Shown here piece after piece: positions 61,514 through 64,000 of a DNA stretch of 64,000 nucleotides; position 1 is the first letter of the stretch, and each line of letters opens with the position of its first letter. The position numbers were made by a program, and so were the translations under genes. Source of the stretch: Shinella sumterensis. Lineage in GTDB: Bacteria; Pseudomonadota; Alphaproteobacteria; Rhizobiales; Rhizobiaceae. Under the pieces are notes generated by a model. The model did no database searches, was not told the DNA's origin, and was given only the letters and a program-made list of their open reading frames with translations. The DNA lies in NCBI RefSeq assembly GCF_004514425.2, contig NZ_MYFN02000002.1, positions 186,001 through 250,000 of the forward strand, in the 5' to 3' direction.

Positions 61514-62509
61514 ATGATCAAGAGACAGGCAAATGTTGATGGCGAGGGCGCTATTGCCTCTGCGCTGAGGACCGTTGAGACGGAAAAGGCGGGGCTGCTT
61601 GCCCTTTCAACGGCGTTGCAGGGCGATCTGCACGATGCGTTCTGCGAGGCCGTGCGGTTGATCGGCAGCATTGCAGGCCGGGTCATCGTCACCGGCATCG
61701 GCAAGTCCGGGCATATCGGCGTGAAGATCGCCGCAACCCTGGCCTCCACCGGTACGCCCTCCTTCTTCGTCCACCCCGTCGAAGCCAACCATGGCGACCT
61801 CGGCATGATCGGCCGTGACGATGTCATCCTGGCGCTCTCCTGGAGTGGTGAGACGGCAGAGCTTCAGGGCATCGTTTCCTATTCGCGCCGCTTCTCGATC
61901 CCGCTGATCGCCATGACGTCAGGCGAGCGCTCGGCGCTGGCGCGCGAGGCCGATACGGTTTTGCTGCTGCCCAAGGTTCAGGAAGCCTGCCCGCATGGGC
62001 TCGCGCCGACGACATCGACGCTCATGCAGCTGTCGCTGGGCGATGCGATCGCTGTGGCGCTTCTGGAGGCGCGCGGCTTCACGGCCGTCGATTTCAAGAC
62101 GTTCCATCCCGGCGGCAAGCTGGGCGCGAGCCTCTCTTACGTGGGCGATATCATGCACAGCGGCGAAAACATCCCGCTGGTGGGGCTCGGCACGTCGATG
62201 CCGGATGCGGTGCTGATGCTGGCGCAGAAGCGCTACGGCTGTGTCGGCGTCGTCAATGACGAGGGCCTTCTCGTGGGGATCGTCACGGATGGCGACATTG
62301 CCCGCAACCTGTCGCGCAATCTCTCCGAACTCATCGTCGACGAAGTGATGACGCGCAGTCCGAAGACCGTGAAGCCGGGCACGCTCGCGACATCGGCGCT
62401 GGCGCTTCTCAACCAGCACAATATCTCGGCGCTGATCGTGACCGACGAGGCGTTTCGCCCCGTCGGCATCGTGCATTTCCACGATCTCCTGCGGATCGGC
62501 GTCGCCTGA
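61514..62509 (+). CDS. kdsD: D-arabinose-5-phosphate isomerase (KdsD/KpsF)
   Basis: The 331-residue protein has an N-terminal SIS domain (VIVTGIGKSGHIGVKIAATL, LALSWSGETAELQ, PTTSTLMQLSLGDAIAVAL) and two C-terminal CBS domains (VGDIMHSGENIPLVG, VDEVMTRSPKTVKPG). It interconverts ribulose-5-phosphate and arabinose-5-phosphate for KDO in LPS or capsule. His in PVEANHGDLGMI corresponds to the conserved catalytic region. Paralogues in capsule clusters (KpsF) are identical in layout, so the KdsD name is provisional. It converges on nfeD with three bases between stop codons. Confidence 0.92.
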   Translation: MIKRQANVDGEGAIASALRTVETEKAGLLALSTALQGDLHDAFCEAVRLIGSIAGRVIVTGIGKSGHIGVKIAATLASTGTPSFFVHPVEANHGDLGMIGRDDVILALSWSGETAELQGIVSYSRRFSIPLIAMTSGERSALAREADTVLLLPKVQEACPHGLAPTTSTLMQLSLGDAIAVALLEARGFTAVDFKTFHPGGKLGASLSYVGDIMHSGENIPLVGLGTSMPDAVLMLAQKRYGCVGVVNDEGLLVGIVTDGDIARNLSRNLSELIVDEVMTRSPKTVKPGTLATSALALLNQHNISALIVTDEAFRPVGIVHFHDLLRIGVA

Positions 62510-62512
62510 GGC

Positions 62513-62971
62513 TCAGGCCACCTCGACGGTGAGGTCACGGCCATTGCTGGCCGTGACGCGCACGCGCGTGCCGATCGGCAGGTCCGGTCCCTGCACACTC
62601 CACATCGTATCGTCCAGCCGGATGCGGCCGCGTCCTTCGGCGATGGGGTGCTCGAGCGTGGCGGTGCGGCCGACGAGGCTCTGGCCTCGCTGGTTCAGGT
62701 AGGGCTGGTCGCTCGCCGTGTCGCTACGGCTGACGATGCGCCGGCCAAGGACGGCCGCGACCAGCGACAGAACGGCAAAGACCAGCCATTGCACCTGCCA
62801 GACCCAGAAAGCCTCACCCCACAGGAGAAGCGACAGCGCGCCCGTTATGATGGCGGCAATGCCGATCCAGACGAGGAAGACGCCGGGCAGCAGCACTTCG
62901 AGGATCAGGAGGACGATGCCGAGCACCCACCACGCCCAGGGGCCAAGCTCGGTGACGATGCGCTGGATCAT
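62513..62971 (-). CDS. NfeD-family membrane protein
   Basis: The 152-residue protein has two or three hydrophobic helices (AWWVLGIVLLILEVLLPGVF, WIGIAAIITGALSLLLW, VQWLVFAVLSLVAAVLG) followed by an OB-fold NfeD domain (GQSLVGRTATLEHPIAEGRG). Short NfeD proteins pair with SPFH/band-7 proteins in membrane microdomains and quality control. It starts two bases after the stop of the SPFH gene, so the two are translationally coupled. Confidence 0.92.
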   Translation of the reverse strand: MIQRIVTELGPWAWWVLGIVLLILEVLLPGVFLVWIGIAAIITGALSLLLWGEAFWVWQVQWLVFAVLSLVAAVLGRRIVSRSDTASDQPYLNQRGQSLVGRTATLEHPIAEGRGRIRLDDTMWSVQGPDLPIGTRVRVTASNGRDLTVEVA

Positions 62972-62973
62972 GC

Positions 62974-64000
62974 TCAGCTTCCCTGCGGCGTGTCGAAGGG
63001 GTTACGGAAGGCGGGTGTAGCGGCGGTCGTGGTCGTCGCAGGAGTCGTCTGGCGTGCACGCTGCGGATTGCCGCCGGCCGCAGCAGGGCCGTTTCCGAAC
63101 ACTTCCTTGGCGATGGCGCCGATGCCGCCGAGCGAGCCGATGAGCGACGATGCCTCCATCGGCATCAGCACGATCTTCGAGTTCGGCGCCTTGCCGATCG
63201 CGGCCATGGCTTCGGTGTATTTCTGCGCGACGAAGTAGTTGATCGCCTGCACGTCGCCGGCGGCAATGGCTTCCGATACCATCTTCGTCGCCTTCGCTTC
63301 GGCTTCGGCAAGGCGTTCGCGTGCTTCGGCGTCACGGAAGGCGGCTTCGCGCTGGCCTTCGGCCTCGAGGATCGCGGACTGCTTGGCGCCTTCCGCGCGC
63401 AGGATCTGCGCGTTGCGGGCGCCTTCGGCTTCCAGAACCTGCGCGCGCTTCTCGCGCTCGGCCTTCATCTGCCGGCCCATCGAATCGACCAGATCCTTCG
63501 GCGGCGCGATGTCCTTGATCTCGACGCGGGTGATCTTGATACCCCACGGATTGGCCGCTTCATCGACGACGCGCAGCAGCTTGTCGTTGATAACGTCACG
63601 ATTGGACAAAAGCTCGTCCAGATCCATCGAGCCCATGACCGAGCGGATGTTGGTCATGGTGAGGTTGAGGATGGCGTTTTCCAGGTTGGCGACCTGATAG
63701 GCCGCTTGGGCCGGATTGAGAATCTGGTAGAACGCGACGCCATCGGCCGAGACGCTGGCATTGTCACGGGTGATGACTTCCTGCGTGGGGATATCCAGCA
63801 CCTGTTCCATCACGTTCATCTTCGCGCCGATGCGATCGATGAAGGGGATGATGAGGTTGAGGCCGGGCTGCAGAGTGCGGGTGTAGCGGCCGAAGCGCTC
63901 CACCGTGTACTGGTAACCCTGCGGAATCGTCTTGATCCCGGCGAAGAGGATGAGGACCACCAGCACCACGAGGGCGATGACGACAATGTCCAGTCCTGCA
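62974..64000 (-). CDS. SPFH/band-7 (stomatin/QmcA-like) membrane protein, 5' end outside window
   Basis: At least 341 residues are visible; the frame is open at the right edge and begins inside an N-terminal membrane helix ([18 protein letters not shown]), so only a few codons are missing. The SPFH domain follows ([40 protein letters not shown]), then a long helical coiled-coil region with repeats such as [20 protein letters not shown], and a variable Thr/Pro-rich tail ending NPFDTPQGS. These proteins oligomerise on the inner membrane. A GTG at 63969 is inside the helix and is not the real start. Confidence 0.93.
   Translation of the reverse strand, partial: AGLDIVVIALVVLVVLILFAGIKTIPQGYQYTVERFGRYTRTLQPGLNLIIPFIDRIGAKMNVMEQVLDIPTQEVITRDNASVSADGVAFYQILNPAQAAYQVANLENAILNLTMTNIRSVMGSMDLDELLSNRDVINDKLLRVVDEAANPWGIKITRVEIKDIAPPKDLVDSMGRQMKAEREKRAQVLEAEGARNAQILRAEGAKQSAILEAEGQREAAFRDAEARERLAEAEAKATKMVSEAIAAGDVQAINYFVAQKYTEAMAAIGKAPNSKIVLMPMEASSLIGSLGGIGAIAKEVFGNGPAAAGGNPQRARQTTPATTTTAATPAFRNPFDTPQGS

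Overview
The window is chromosomal backbone DNA from a high-GC alphaproteobacterium, almost certainly a member of the Rhizobiaceae (Rhizobium/Agrobacterium/Shinella/Sinorhizobium type). The evidence is the split three-gene proton transhydrogenase beside an aa3-oxidase subunit IV gene, the glgPBCA-pgm-glgX order known from Agrobacterium, a soxBDAG sarcosine oxidase operon, CpdR, an sRNA resembling MmgR/alpha-r8 next to hisN, and a small heat-shock gene with a ROSE-like leader. No insertion sequence, prophage, integrase or CRISPR array was seen. The genus call is inference.

Left part (1-13.3 kb): the tail of a membrane PAS-GGDEF-EAL protein with a degenerate GGDEF motif, an orphan FeeM-like N-acyltransferase gene behind a perfect CtrA-type box, aa3 oxidase subunit IV, pntAA-pntAB-pntB, a TPR lipoprotein and rpsU on the minus strand, then soxBDAG.

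Middle part (13.3-37.5 kb), nearly all on the minus strand: a MaoC hydratase and the glycogen operon glgP-glgB-glgC-glgA-pgm-glgX, tightly packed with a candidate promoter/operator. Next come a Flp-pilus-like von Willebrand protein, a three-gene cluster (transglutaminase; permuted ATP-grasp fused to alpha-E; transglutaminase-DUF2126), a chemoreceptor and ilvD. The three-gene cluster is a predicted but uncharacterised peptide-ligating/cleaving system and is the best candidate here for unexplored biology.

Right part (37.5-64 kb): a tandem-winged-helix GntR regulator with a VOC protein, converging on a UxaA-type sugar-acid dehydratase whose promoter contains a 12-bp palindrome. Then a 46-residue lipoprotein, an NCS2 nucleobase permease with a structured leader, a periplasmic TonB-C-domain protein, tRNA-Val(GAC), cpdR, an N-formylglutamate amidohydrolase, the MmgR-like sRNA and hisN. 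After that come an alpha/beta hydrolase preceded by an unexplained strong minus-strand terminator, the heat-shock promoter/ROSE/Hsp20 unit, a threonine-aldolase-type enzyme, and gltB-gltD with a possible small membrane-protein gene between them and a 12-bp-arm inverted repeat upstream. The window ends with envelope genes: a DUF459 SGNH-like protein, an MltB-type transglycosylase, galU, a beta-barrel protein, an arabinose-5-phosphate isomerase and an NfeD/SPFH pair cut by the right edge.

Functional links: galU and pgm share glucose-1-phosphate with the glycogen genes; glutamate synthase, IlvD and HisN are core amino-acid metabolism; sarcosine oxidase feeds one-carbon units to folate; transhydrogenase supplies NADPH.
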